Source: Cellvibrionales bacterium UBA1963 (GTDB lineage Bacteria > Pseudomonadota > Gammaproteobacteria > Pseudomonadales > UBA7434). From it: DNA of 15,515 bases. The notes under the pieces were generated by a model. It was not told where the DNA came from. It ran no database searches and saw only the letters and a list, made by a program, of their open reading frames with translations. This document shows, in pieces, positions 6,279 through 13,673 of the stretch (positions within the stretch are counted from its first letter, which is position 1; each line of letters opens with the position of its first letter). The translations under genes were made by a program, and so were the position numbers. The stretch spans positions 1 through 15,515 of the forward strand of contig DDED01000112.1 in the NCBI GenBank assembly GCA_002336035.1, read 5' to 3'.

Positions 6279-7253
6279 TTATTGTCCTCCCTTATCTGAT
6301 TCAGTATCTAACGGTTTCCAAAAGCGAATATTATCCATGGCATAACCCCATTCCTCTTCTGGCTTCCAAACCGCTTTAACTCGCATACCTATTTCCACAG
6401 CGTCGTTATCAACTTCACTCAATAGATGAATAAACGAAACATCAGCACCATCTGCAAGCAAATTAGCAACCACGTAGGGTGGCTTTATAGGGTTACCCGG
6501 AATGGGTATATGAACAATAGTAAATGATTCAACGGTCGCTACATCCGCACATTCAACTTCCTCAGTCGTTGCCACGCCAGTAGCAGGGCAAGAACCTCTA
6601 GGAGGAACATAAACAAATTCACCGCCGGGAGCTTTTTGGCCAACGATCTTACCTTTGCGAATCTGGTGTAAGTAACGTGCTGTGGCATTTCCCGCTGTGT
6701 AGTTGTAATCTAAATAAGTAGGGGCATCCATCATAACCACAGGCTCTTCGAAATCATGCCGAGGTATGTTACCCGAACTGCTATCACCGGGTTCAAAACA
6801 GACGATATCTTTTATATTGCCCTGAGCCTGATCAATCCAGCGAACTCTCACCTTCATACCAGTTTTCATTTGACTGGCATCACCTTGCGTATCAATCGCA
6901 TGTAATATTGGTGTATCAGCACCGTCAAGCTTGATCATACCCCAAGCAAAGGGATGACTTAACGGGTGATGCTCGGTAGGTTTAGCGACCCAACACCAAT
7001 TAACCACTTCGCCTGTATCTGCCACATCGACAAATTCAATGAGCGCTTCAGCCGTTACTGGATCATATTCCACCGGCGGAACAATTACTCGCCCATCAGA
7101 ACCTTTAACCCCAACCATTTTGCCATCTCGGAGTGAGCTTAAAAATCGCCCAACAATTGGCCCCGTTGATCGAGTATAAGTGAAGCCGAGAGTGAATTTC
7201 TGACTTAACACCTCGACTTGTTGGCCAGTTGCTGACCCGTTTTCTAATGACAT
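6279..7253 (-). CDS. Tandem DUF35 (zinc-ribbon-like/OB-fold) acyl-CoA-associated protein
   Basis: This 324-residue protein contains two DUF35 units in tandem: about residues 20–152 and 180–312. The internal repeat is visible by eye: RDGKMVG/RKGKIVG, then IVPPVEYDP/YVPPRGSCP, then IKLDGADTP/LLADGADVS and GMKVRVRW/GMRVKAVW. DUF35 proteins pair a rubredoxin-like zinc ribbon with an OB fold and partner thiolase-like enzymes; ChsH2 with Ltp2 is the known steroid example. Here the zinc-binding cysteines are nearly all lost: unit 1 has none at the ribbon and unit 2 only C222. The fold is therefore probably zinc-free and structural or acyl-CoA-binding. The ATG has AGAGGTG seven bases upstream. One base separates its stop from the next gene, so it is the first gene of a three-gene unit, 113 bp after the nitroreductase gene. 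Confidence 0.85.
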   Translation of the reverse strand: MSLENGSATGQQVEVLSQKFTLGFTYTRSTGPIVGRFLSSLRDGKMVGVKGSDGRVIVPPVEYDPVTAEALIEFVDVADTGEVVNWCWVAKPTEHHPLSHPFAWGMIKLDGADTPILHAIDTQGDASQMKTGMKVRVRWIDQAQGNIKDIVCFEPGDSSSGNIPRHDFEEPVVMMDAPTYLDYNYTAGNATARYLHQIRKGKIVGQKAPGGEFVYVPPRGSCPATGVATTEEVECADVATVESFTIVHIPIPGNPIKPPYVVANLLADGADVSFIHLLSEVDNDAVEIGMRVKAVWKPEEEWGYAMDNIRFWKPLDTESDKGGQ

Positions 7254-7262
7254 AGTTTCACC

Positions 7263-7310
7263 TCTAAATATGTAATTCGTGAATTCTAACGCGCAATGAT
7301 GTGTAAATGT
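7263..7310 (-). promoter_or_regulatory. Candidate promoter/operator of the DUF35–thiolase-like unit
   Basis: Reading leftwards, a -10-like TAGAAT (7287–7282, 5 of 6 matches) overlaps an inverted repeat AATTC-GT-GAATT (7274–7285). No convincing -35 stands 17 bp upstream; the TTTACA at 7306–7301 is only 13 bp away. A short palindrome at the start of a transcript is typical of TetR-family operators, which often control acyl-CoA catabolic genes, but no regulator gene is in the window. Confidence 0.22.
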
Positions 7311-7366
7311 TTATTTTAAATATTACTATTTGTTTTTAAAACTTTTTTAACCAGTCACTTAATGCT

Positions 7367-8056
7367 TTAAGAGTAAAATCGGACCAAGGTATCAAGCTCC
7401 GCTCGCTCGGTCAGTGCCGCTGATGAGGCATGCTCCTCATCAGGATAACCAAAAGAGATACCAAACATCAATTTATAGTCTTCACTGATATTGAGCGTTT
7501 CTCGAAGTCGGTCAGCTATAAAGCTCAATGCGGTTTGTGGGCAGCTACCGACACCATGGGCGGTCATTGACAACATTAGCGTCTGTGCATACATTCCAAG
7601 ATCGGCTGCTTCTCGAACCCCTGTATTGTCTTCCGTCACAAAGCAGGCTGGTAGAAAAAGAAACACCACATGCGGCGCATCAAAAAAAGTGAAGTTCTTA
7701 AAAAACTGCACATCTCTACCGGGCTTATCTTCTCGCGCAACGCCCACGGCGCTGTACAATGAATTGGCCGCGGCGATCTGGCGATCACGGTAAATACCAT
7801 CGTATTTACCTGCGTACGGGAAATCCATGCTCATCTCACCTTGCATCACAGCTGCAGGGATTTGCTTACGTAATGCTTCGATCAGGTCACCCGAGACCAC
7901 GGCTGATAGCCACGGCTGTGTGTTACAGTTAGAGGGCGCACCCAAGGCTGTAGTGAAAATTGAACGCAAGGTCTCGTCATCGAGAGCCTGTTTCTTAAAA
8001 GCACGTACCGATCGTCTTTTTCGCACGAGTTGGTCAAATAAATCAGCTGTATTCAT
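7367..8056 (-). CDS. Nitroreductase-family FMN oxidoreductase
   Basis: This 229-residue protein has the standard nitroreductase architecture: RRSVRAF (14–20) for FMN phosphate binding, PSNCNTQPW (41–49), the helix AADLGMYAQTLML (150–162) and FGISFGYPD (198–206) near the C-terminus. Family members form FMN-containing dimers that use NAD(P)H to reduce nitro groups, quinones, enones or, in some branches, oxidise substrates; the exact one cannot be told. It is cytoplasmic. It lies 35 bp after the racemase gene on the same strand, so it is probably cotranscribed with it. It has no family reason to be in a CoA-ester pathway, unless it reduces an unsaturated ketone intermediate. The ATG at 8056 has only a weak AAGAG upstream. 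Confidence 0.87.
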   Translation of the reverse strand: MNTADLFDQLVRKRRSVRAFKKQALDDETLRSIFTTALGAPSNCNTQPWLSAVVSGDLIEALRKQIPAAVMQGEMSMDFPYAGKYDGIYRDRQIAAANSLYSAVGVAREDKPGRDVQFFKNFTFFDAPHVVFLFLPACFVTEDNTGVREAADLGMYAQTLMLSMTAHGVGSCPQTALSFIADRLRETLNISEDYKLMFGISFGYPDEEHASSAALTERAELDTLVRFYS

Positions 8057-8091
8057 GAAGATACTCTTTTTATGAGAGGGGTCCGAAATGG

Positions 8092-9243
8092 TTATTGAAC
8101 ACTACTGGCATCGCCAGCATCCAACATAGCTTGAATACTCTCTTTAGAGAGGCCTAAACTTGTTAGTATTTGTTCAGTATGCTGACCAATGGCCACCGGT
8201 GCTGGGGCTAACTGACTCGGCGTTTTGCTAAATCGTGGCGCTGGTGCAGAGTGGATGACACCGTCACGTTCAATGTAGCCTTCGCGCTCAACATTGTGTG
8301 GGTGTTTCACTGCCTCCGCCGCGGTTAAAACGGGCGCAAAACAAACATCGCTACCCTCCATTATATCGCACCACTGGGCTCGTGTTTTCGTCAGGAATTG
8401 CTCCGCCAACAGAACCTTCAAGGCCGGCCAACGAGCCTTGTCTAATTGGGCTTCGATGGGCAATTGCTCAGGTGATAAACCCATTTTCTCAATGAGCAAT
8501 GCATAGAACTGCGGTTCGATTGAACCAATAGAAATATACAAGTCGTCAGAACAACGATAAACGCCGTAAAAATATGCGCCGCCATCCAACATGTTCGATT
8601 CTCGTTCATCACTCCAAAACCCTACAGCCCGGCAGCTATGCAAAAAGGACATCAATGAAGCCGTTCCGTCAACAATGGCTGCATCGACCACCTGACCTTC
8701 CCCAGAGGTTTTTACTGCATGCAATGCGGCCAAAATACCAACCACTAAATACAGTGAACCACCGCCAAAATCACCTAATAAATTGAGTGGCGGAATAGGG
8801 CCTGAGCTGCCAGTGCCAATTGCATCCAAAGCGCCCGTTAGCGCTATATAATTAATGTCATGGCCGGCTGCTTGCGACAAGGGACCCTGTTGACCCCAAC
8901 CAGTCATTCGACCATAAACCAGCTTAGAATTGCTAGCGGAAAATACCTCTGGCCCTAAGCCCAACTTCTCCATGACACCGGGTCGAAAACCTTCTATCAC
9001 AACATGCGCTGAATCAATTAATTTTTTTGCCGCATCAATACCCGCCTCTGATTTTAAATTCAATATCACAGACTGACGTCCACGATTCATTAAATCTGCT
9101 GGATTGGCACCAAAAGCTACTCCCCCACTGGCTCGATCAATACGAATCACTTCTGCACCCATGTCTGCAAGCAGCATACAAGCAAACGGAGCTGGACCAA
9201 TCCCTGCAACTTCGATAACGCGAACACCTGATAGTGGACCCAT
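8092..9243 (-). CDS. amacr: Alpha-methylacyl-CoA racemase (family III CoA-transferase fold)
   Basis: This 383-residue protein closely resembles Mycobacterium tuberculosis MCR along its whole length, including GPLSGVRVIEVAGIGP at the N-terminus, GRMTGWGQ, GHDINY, PPLNLLGDFGGG, DAAIVDG, NMLDGGA and SIEPQFY. The MCR catalytic pair His126/Asp156 corresponds to H128 and D158 here, and Glu241 to E243, a constant two-residue offset. The enzyme interconverts (2R)- and (2S)-2-methylacyl-CoA esters so that branched isoprenoid or sterol side chains can enter beta-oxidation. The CoA-transferase Asp is absent in the racemase manner, which argues against a formyl-CoA-transferase-type role. The ATG at 9243 is supported by the MCR-like N-terminus, with a modest AGGT upstream. 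It appears to be the first gene of the leftward cluster and points to a branched-chain substrate for the neighbouring thiolase-like enzymes. Confidence 0.93.
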   Translation of the reverse strand: MGPLSGVRVIEVAGIGPAPFACMLLADMGAEVIRIDRASGGVAFGANPADLMNRGRQSVILNLKSEAGIDAAKKLIDSAHVVIEGFRPGVMEKLGLGPEVFSASNSKLVYGRMTGWGQQGPLSQAAGHDINYIALTGALDAIGTGSSGPIPPLNLLGDFGGGSLYLVVGILAALHAVKTSGEGQVVDAAIVDGTASLMSFLHSCRAVGFWSDERESNMLDGGAYFYGVYRCSDDLYISIGSIEPQFYALLIEKMGLSPEQLPIEAQLDKARWPALKVLLAEQFLTKTRAQWCDIMEGSDVCFAPVLTAAEAVKHPHNVEREGYIERDGVIHSAPAPRFSKTPSQLAPAPVAIGQHTEQILTSLGLSKESIQAMLDAGDASSVQ

Positions 9244-9262
9244 AATTAATACCTGTTTTTAA

Positions 9263-9294
9263 ATTATCAACAATTATGAAAACGATTATGAAAA
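9263..9294 (-). promoter_or_regulatory. Candidate racemase promoter with direct repeat
   Basis: Reading leftwards, a -35-like TTCATA (9292–9287, 4 of 6) is followed after 18 bp by GATAAT (9268–9263, 5 of 6), about 20 bp before the racemase ATG. The 10-mer TTTTCATAAT occurs twice, at 9294–9285 and 9282–9273, 12 bp apart. Helically phased direct repeats could be a regulator site. The repeat also encodes FHN-R-FHN at the end of the upstream damaged ORF, so it may simply be a small duplication. Confidence 0.28.
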
Positions 9295-9822
9295 GTAACG
9301 GACTGATTAGAAAAACACACAACCTTTTCTCTAATGAGTTGATTACAGTCTAAAAATGCTCTGCTATTTATTGGCATCATCGAACAATCAGTGTCTGCAC
9401 CCATGCCTTTTGAATAGCCGACGTACTCAATGCACTGCTTGAAACAGTGTTTCTCCGAAATTGCATGCCCGACCAACGCCAAAAACCTTGAGCGGAATTT
9501 AAAATTCCTATAGGGCAAATCTGATTTTATAACGTGCACTTTTTCGAATTCTGATGCAGTTTCAAGAGCTTCGTCTTGAGAACCATTATCAATGAATGCT
9601 GTGCGTTTAAACCCAAGCTTAAAGTAAAGATGAATAAAAGCACCGATAAAATCAGCCCCCTCTTTAACCAAAAAAAAAGCCGTGAACACGTTGTTGGGTC
9701 GCGAGCACGTAGATTGAGAGCTGATCGATTTTACAGCAACAAAATCCAGTATTTTCTTGCGTAACCTCAACGTCTATCCCCTTGAGTAAATCAGTCATTT
9801 CTTTACACTGCAAGATTGACAT
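9267..9822 (-). pseudogene. Glycosyltransferase-like gene, frame broken at a nine-T run
   Basis: The main ORF (TTG 9770 to TGA 9267, 167 residues) contains FTAFFLVKEGADFIGAF and the hallmark FIDNGSQDEAL (59–69), which recall the N-terminal half of GT2-like glycosyltransferases (PF13704 type: LVKNEADF then DNGSTD). A second ORF (ATG 9822 to TAA 9664, 52 codons) overlaps it in another frame. The two meet at nine consecutive T (9678–9670 on this strand); removing one T joins them exactly as RVHGFFLVKEGADF, about 184 residues. Even joined, the protein is short for the family and no convincing catalytic DxD region is seen beyond a GADTD at 124–128. It may be a decayed gene, a phase-variable gene or a sequencing error. 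It lies just upstream of the racemase gene and its 3' end overlaps that gene's likely promoter. Confidence 0.5.
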
Positions 9823-9840
9823 GGGACAGCAGTATCTGCA

Positions 9841-9869
9841 ATGACGAAAGAATCATAACCAACTATAAT
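9841..9869 (+). promoter_or_regulatory. Sigma-70-type promoter of the small lipid kinase gene
   Basis: A perfect -10 TATAAT (9864–9869) is preceded at exactly 17 bp by ATGACG (9841–9846, 4 of 6 matches to TTGACA). Transcription would begin near 9876, giving a leader of about 52 bases before the ATG at 9928. Confidence 0.5.
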
Positions 9870-9927
9870 TGGCGCTTTTAACCTATTATGCATCGATACA
9901 ACGGACTATATAAAGGCGGAATATATA

Positions 9928-10299
9928 ATGAAAAAAAAGCCACAAGCATTTAGCGCTTCAGCTAGAATAAAAAGCCTAAAAGACGCGGTTAACGGCATTA
10001 TTGTTGTGGCTAAAGAGGAGCATAATGCATGGCTTCATATCGTCGCAACAGTCATAGTCGTTGTCACTGCCAGCCAGTTCGATCTGACGGCAACTGAGCT
10101 TAGCTTGCTCATATTTGCCATTGGGCTTGTCTGGGTCAGCGAAACATTTAATAGTGCAATCGAGGCACTAGCGGACGAGGTAAATAGCGAGCTATCAGCA
10201 GGCATAAAAAAGACTAAAGATATTGCTGCCGGGGCGGTTTTAATCAGCAGTTTTACCGCATTTATAATTGGCCTACTGATATTTTTGCCTAAAATATAG
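9928..10299 (+). CDS. dgkA: Diacylglycerol/undecaprenol kinase (DgkA family)
   Basis: This 123-residue membrane protein has the DgkA layout: an amphipathic N-terminus, three membrane helices (about 36–50, 57–77, 100–119) and the catalytic motif SETFNSAIEALAD (71–83) with E72, N75 and E79, followed by K97-D98 before the last helix. E31 matches the N-terminal catalytic glutamate. These small kinases phosphorylate diacylglycerol or, in Gram-positive bacteria, undecaprenol. The KDIAAGAVL stretch and the ending GLLIFLPKI resemble the Gram-positive/Bacteroidota proteins rather than E. coli DgkA (which has KDMGSAAVL), so undecaprenol kinase activity is possible. The ATG is preceded by GGCGG seven bases upstream. 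The gene is convergent with der, with only six bases between the stop codons and no terminator hairpin. Confidence 0.88.
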   Translation: MKKKPQAFSASARIKSLKDAVNGIIVVAKEEHNAWLHIVATVIVVVTASQFDLTATELSLLIFAIGLVWVSETFNSAIEALADEVNSELSAGIKKTKDIAAGAVLISSFTAFIIGLLIFLPKI

Positions 10300-10305
10300 A
10301 CCCTG

Positions 10306-11712
10306 TTATTTTTTCTTACCAATATGCTTGATCATTCGACGACGCTTACTCACCTGCCTGGCGGTTAACTTATTCTTTTTACCCGCGTAAGGGTTGTCAC
10401 CAGTGCGGTATTCAACCCGAATCGGCGTGCCAAAAAGATTTAAGGTCTTACGAAATGTTTTTTCTAAATAACGTGTGTAGTGTTTAGGCACCGCGTCAGT
10501 TTGGTTGCCATGAATTATAATAATCGGTGGATTCTGCCCCCCTGCATGCGCATAACGTAACTTTATTCTCCGACCGGCTACTAACGGGGGCGCATGATCA
10601 AACACAGCTTTTTCTAAAATCTTGGTTAATTCATTAGTCGATAATTTTTGAGTAGCTGCTTGATAAGCCGTATCAACTGACTGATAAAGCTCACCAACAC
10701 CGGTGCCATGCAAGGCTGAAATAAATCTAATCTCAGCAAAATCATTAAAGGCCAAACGGCGCTCTAAGACTTCTTTAATCCCTTTCTTATAGTCGTTGTC
10801 GAGGCCATCCCATTTATTAATTGCAATAACTAGTGCACGACCTGCATTAACAATATGGCTCATCACATGCAGGTCTTGGTCAACTAAACCTTCGCTAGCA
10901 TCAACCACAAGTACCGTTACCTGTGCGTCCGAAATAGCCTGTAAGGTTTTTAAAATTGAAAACTTTTCAATTGCCTCGGCAACATTTTTTCGTCGCCGAA
11001 CGCCTGCAGTATCAATCAGCATATAAGGGCTTGACTCACCATTTTTATCGACCCTTTCGTAATCGATATATATGCTATCACGCGTCGTACCCGGGTGATC
11101 AAACACGACCACTCGATCCTCGCCAAGCATTCTATTCACTAGTGTCGATTTACCAACATTAGGACGACCCACAATAGCAATTCTTGTACTCTTCGATTTC
11201 GCCAGATTGATTGAGTGCTCGTACTCAGGAAATCTTTCAGCAAGCGAGTCAACTAATTGCTTCACGCCTCGGCCATGAGTGGCCGTTACAGGAAAGACAC
11301 GATCTACGCCTAAGGCATAAAACTCACCGGCTGTAGTTTCATCCATACCATCAATTTTATTGGCCACTAACGAAAATGGCTTGCCGCGTTGACGAATCTC
11401 TTTAGCAATGGCTTCATCAGCTGGCATCAGCCCCGCTTTTGCATCAACCAACAAGACCACTTCATCGGCCTCCTCTATAGCAGCCAACGATTGCTGAGCC
11501 ATAGCACCGTCAATACCCTCTTCAAGACCGCTCAAGCCGCCAGTATCAATGACAATAAAGCGGAGCTCGTCAACGATCGCTTCCCCGTATTTACGATCAC
11601 GGGTCAAGCCTTCGTAATCGGCCACAAGAGCATCACGACTTCGAGTCAAACGATTAAATAAAGTTGACTTACCAACATTCGGTCGACCAACAAGTGCGAT
11701 TACGGGTAACAT
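10306..11712 (-). CDS. der: Ribosome-assembly GTPase Der (EngA)
   Basis: This 468-residue protein is the double-GTPase Der, needed for maturation of the 50S ribosomal subunit. Two G domains are seen in tandem: the first with GRPNVGKS (9–16), DTGG (56–59) and NKID (118–121); the second with GRPNVGKS (182–189), DTAG (234–237) and NKWD (299–302). A KH-like RNA-binding domain follows, with the typical GNQ and [12 protein letters not shown] stretch and a basic tail. Length is close to E. coli Der (490). The ATG at 11712 gives the family N-terminus directly, although its ribosome-binding site is poor. It is the last gene of the hisS–yfgM–bamB–der run, 58 bp after bamB. A small stem (GCGCA 11741–11745 with TGCGC 11756–11760) lies in that gap. 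Confidence 0.98.
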   Translation of the reverse strand: MLPVIALVGRPNVGKSTLFNRLTRSRDALVADYEGLTRDRKYGEAIVDELRFIVIDTGGLSGLEEGIDGAMAQQSLAAIEEADEVVLLVDAKAGLMPADEAIAKEIRQRGKPFSLVANKIDGMDETTAGEFYALGVDRVFPVTATHGRGVKQLVDSLAERFPEYEHSINLAKSKSTRIAIVGRPNVGKSTLVNRMLGEDRVVVFDHPGTTRDSIYIDYERVDKNGESSPYMLIDTAGVRRRKNVAEAIEKFSILKTLQAISDAQVTVLVVDASEGLVDQDLHVMSHIVNAGRALVIAINKWDGLDNDYKKGIKEVLERRLAFNDFAEIRFISALHGTGVGELYQSVDTAYQAATQKLSTNELTKILEKAVFDHAPPLVAGRRIKLRYAHAGGQNPPIIIIHGNQTDAVPKHYTRYLEKTFRKTLNLFGTPIRVEYRTGDNPYAGKKNKLTARQVSKRRRMIKHIGKKK

Positions 11713-11770
11713 AGATTAAGCTGCCTAATCAGAAATAGCTGCGCAGTTCTGAAATTGCGCGTGAATGTCA

Positions 11771-12949
11771 CTAAAGATTATTTAATTTAAGAGCAGATAA
11801 TTTGCCCGTATCAGAATAGACATACAACGTTTGGTCAATGCTGATCATCGGCACTCTAACACCGACACGAGATATCCTCTCACGACCAACAATACTGCCG
11901 TCAAGTTGCGACATCACATGCAGAAAACCTTCATTATCAGCCACCAAAAGAAAACCTGCAAACACAATAGGTGCACTTAGCTGACGGTTAACAAAAGCCG
12001 TTTGCTCCCATTTTAGCTCGCCATCTTCAGCATCAACAGCAAACACATGACCTTTATCATTGACGGCATAAACATTCTGAAAGCCCTCAGCAAGTTCACG
12101 GTATGTAGACATCTCAAATCGCCATAATGGTCTACCGGTTGATTTTAAAAACGCAAAAAGATAACCGTTATAACTTGCCGCATAGACTTTATTGTCAACG
12201 ATCAACGGCGAAGCATCGACATCAATGATGCGATCCAGCTCGGCCTGACCCTTCGCAATGGCAATCAGCTTGCCCCAAAGTAGATTGCCATTTTTAATAT
12301 CAATTGCGGTTAGCTTACCATTCGAAAATCCAGTATAGATCACACCGGCTTCAACAACGGGTGTTGCTGTGCCTCGAAGCGTAAGCACTGGCGGATCAAT
12401 TGAATAGACCCAGCGCTGAACACCGCTTTCTTTATCAAGGCCAATAACTCGGCCGTCATAGGCCTGAACGACTACGGTGTCACTGCCAACTTGAGGCGCT
12501 GCAAGAACCTCACTTTCAACGTCAACCCGCCATAATTCGTCACCATTTTCAGCATTAATAGCAATAACAGCACCATCAATATCTGCCACCGTTACGACAC
12601 CATGACCAACACCTACACCCGCAGCCAATGCTGAAAATTTGCTCCGCCAAAGAAGATCCCCTTCGAGGTTGTAACGCGCAACGAGGCCGTCGACTTCTGC
12701 GACATAAATACTTTCCTCGTCGTCAGCAAGCGTCAACCGATGGTAGAGGCCACCTTGTCCAGAGCCTAACTTGGCCGTCCAGATCTTCTCTATAACGACT
12801 TTCTCGTTGAAGCTAACCAAAGGGCGCGGCTTATTCGTGTCGTCCAAATCATCTTTTTGCCCACCACAAGCAACCAGCAAACATAAAGCCAAAGCGCTGA
12901 ACAGAAAGCTAACTCTACCACTGATAAAATAACGAATTGATTTTAACAA
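11771..12949 (-). CDS. bamB: Outer-membrane assembly lipoprotein BamB
   Basis: BamB is the beta-propeller lipoprotein of the BAM complex that inserts outer-membrane proteins. With the start I prefer, the protein has 392 residues, the same as E. coli BamB. The signal peptide ends in the lipobox LVAC with lipidated Cys28. Propeller blades show repeated pairs of a glycine turn and LW or RW ends, such as GDELWRVD, GVQRWVY, GNLLWGK, GRPLWRF and GELKWEQ. LTLRG (189–193) matches the E. coli loop (L173, L175, R176) that contacts BamA. Start: an in-frame TTG at 12964 has no ribosome-binding site, whereas TTG at 12949 has GAGGGAAG just upstream; I therefore use 12949. No ATG or GTG is available. It sits 43 bp after yfgM in the conserved operon order. 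Confidence 0.95.
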   Translation of the reverse strand: MLKSIRYFISGRVSFLFSALALCLLVACGGQKDDLDDTNKPRPLVSFNEKVVIEKIWTAKLGSGQGGLYHRLTLADDEESIYVAEVDGLVARYNLEGDLLWRSKFSALAAGVGVGHGVVTVADIDGAVIAINAENGDELWRVDVESEVLAAPQVGSDTVVVQAYDGRVIGLDKESGVQRWVYSIDPPVLTLRGTATPVVEAGVIYTGFSNGKLTAIDIKNGNLLWGKLIAIAKGQAELDRIIDVDASPLIVDNKVYAASYNGYLFAFLKSTGRPLWRFEMSTYRELAEGFQNVYAVNDKGHVFAVDAEDGELKWEQTAFVNRQLSAPIVFAGFLLVADNEGFLHVMSQLDGSIVGRERISRVGVRVPMISIDQTLYVYSDTGKLSALKLNNL

Positions 12950-12992
12950 ACGGACTTCCCTCAAGATAATTTAAAAGCTGATTAATGTGGGT

Positions 12993-13649
12993 TTACAAAA
13001 AACTTCTGGCATGATTTAACTTTAGATCTAACGTTTGAGATGACCTTATCTGCAAAGCGCTTGCTAATGTCTGCGCCTGCTCATAAGCGTCAACTGCTGC
13101 TACAAAATCTTTATCATTTAGTAAGATGTCACCTTTTAATTCAGCTTTTGCATATTCCATAATCCCATCTTCACTGCCTACCAATAAGTCGAGGGCTGCT
13201 ACAGAGTCACCCTTAGCCACGAGCACTTTGGCCAATCTTAATTGCGCTACAGCTTTCAATTGCAAACTAGGCTTATGATTCAACACCCAAGTTAACTCTT
13301 CTTCCGCGCTGACATAATCTTCATCAAGAACCGCCTGGCGAGCCTTAAAGAATGCAGCAAAATGTGCATATGCTGACGTTTCATTTTGAAGTTTAAGCGA
13401 CTCCGCTTTGAAAATAGCACTGGCAATTTTTATATCATCAGCATTATTTTCTAAGGCAGCAACTGACTCTAGTAAATCCTGATAAGCTATAGAAGCTGCA
13501 TCAATATTAGCTTGTTGGCCATCTTGCCAATTACGCCAACCGAAAATAGCAGCTAGGGAAATAACAATTGAAGCCAATAATGTCACTCCATTGTCTTGCC
13601 ACCATTGCTTTAATCGTTCTATTTGTTCATCGTCGCTATATGTGTCCAA
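12993..13649 (-). CDS. yfgM: YfgM-like translocon-associated TPR membrane protein
   Basis: This 218-residue protein matches YfgM in size, position and layout: a short charged cytoplasmic N-terminus (DDEQIERLKQWW), one membrane helix at about residues 22–39 and a periplasmic helical TPR-like domain rich in Ala and Leu. In E. coli YfgM associates with the SecYEG translocon and the chaperone PpiD and helps hand over exported proteins. Start is TTG at 13649 with a strong AGGAGA about seven bases upstream. Its place between hisS and bamB is the usual one and supports the name more strongly than the poorly conserved sequence. Confidence 0.92.
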   Translation of the reverse strand: MDTYSDDEQIERLKQWWQDNGVTLLASIVISLAAIFGWRNWQDGQQANIDAASIAYQDLLESVAALENNADDIKIASAIFKAESLKLQNETSAYAHFAAFFKARQAVLDEDYVSAEEELTWVLNHKPSLQLKAVAQLRLAKVLVAKGDSVAALDLLVGSEDGIMEYAKAELKGDILLNDKDFVAAVDAYEQAQTLASALQIRSSQTLDLKLNHARSFL

Positions 13650-13673
13650 TCTCTTTCTCCTAATAAATCGAAT

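Noticed and set aside
7491..8075. Plus-strand ORFs opposite the nitroreductase gene
   Set aside because: Antisense to a full-length, motif-complete gene, with Ser/Arg-rich translations typical of shadow frames.
9137..9322. 61-codon minus-strand ORF overlapping the racemase start
   Set aside because: It overlaps the racemase N-terminus in another frame; its second half is an out-of-frame reading of racemase codons.
9816..9821. Perfect TTGACA as a -35 box for the lipid kinase gene
   Set aside because: No -10-like hexamer lies 16–18 bp downstream; the pair ATGACG/TATAAT with 17-bp spacing is better.
11741..11760. Stem between bamB and der as a terminator or attenuator
   Set aside because: Only 5 bp, without a T-run; der is normally cotranscribed with bamB.
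12950..12964. TTG at 12964 as the BamB start
   Set aside because: It has no ribosome-binding site; the GAGGGAAG overlaps it and is correctly placed for the TTG at 12949.
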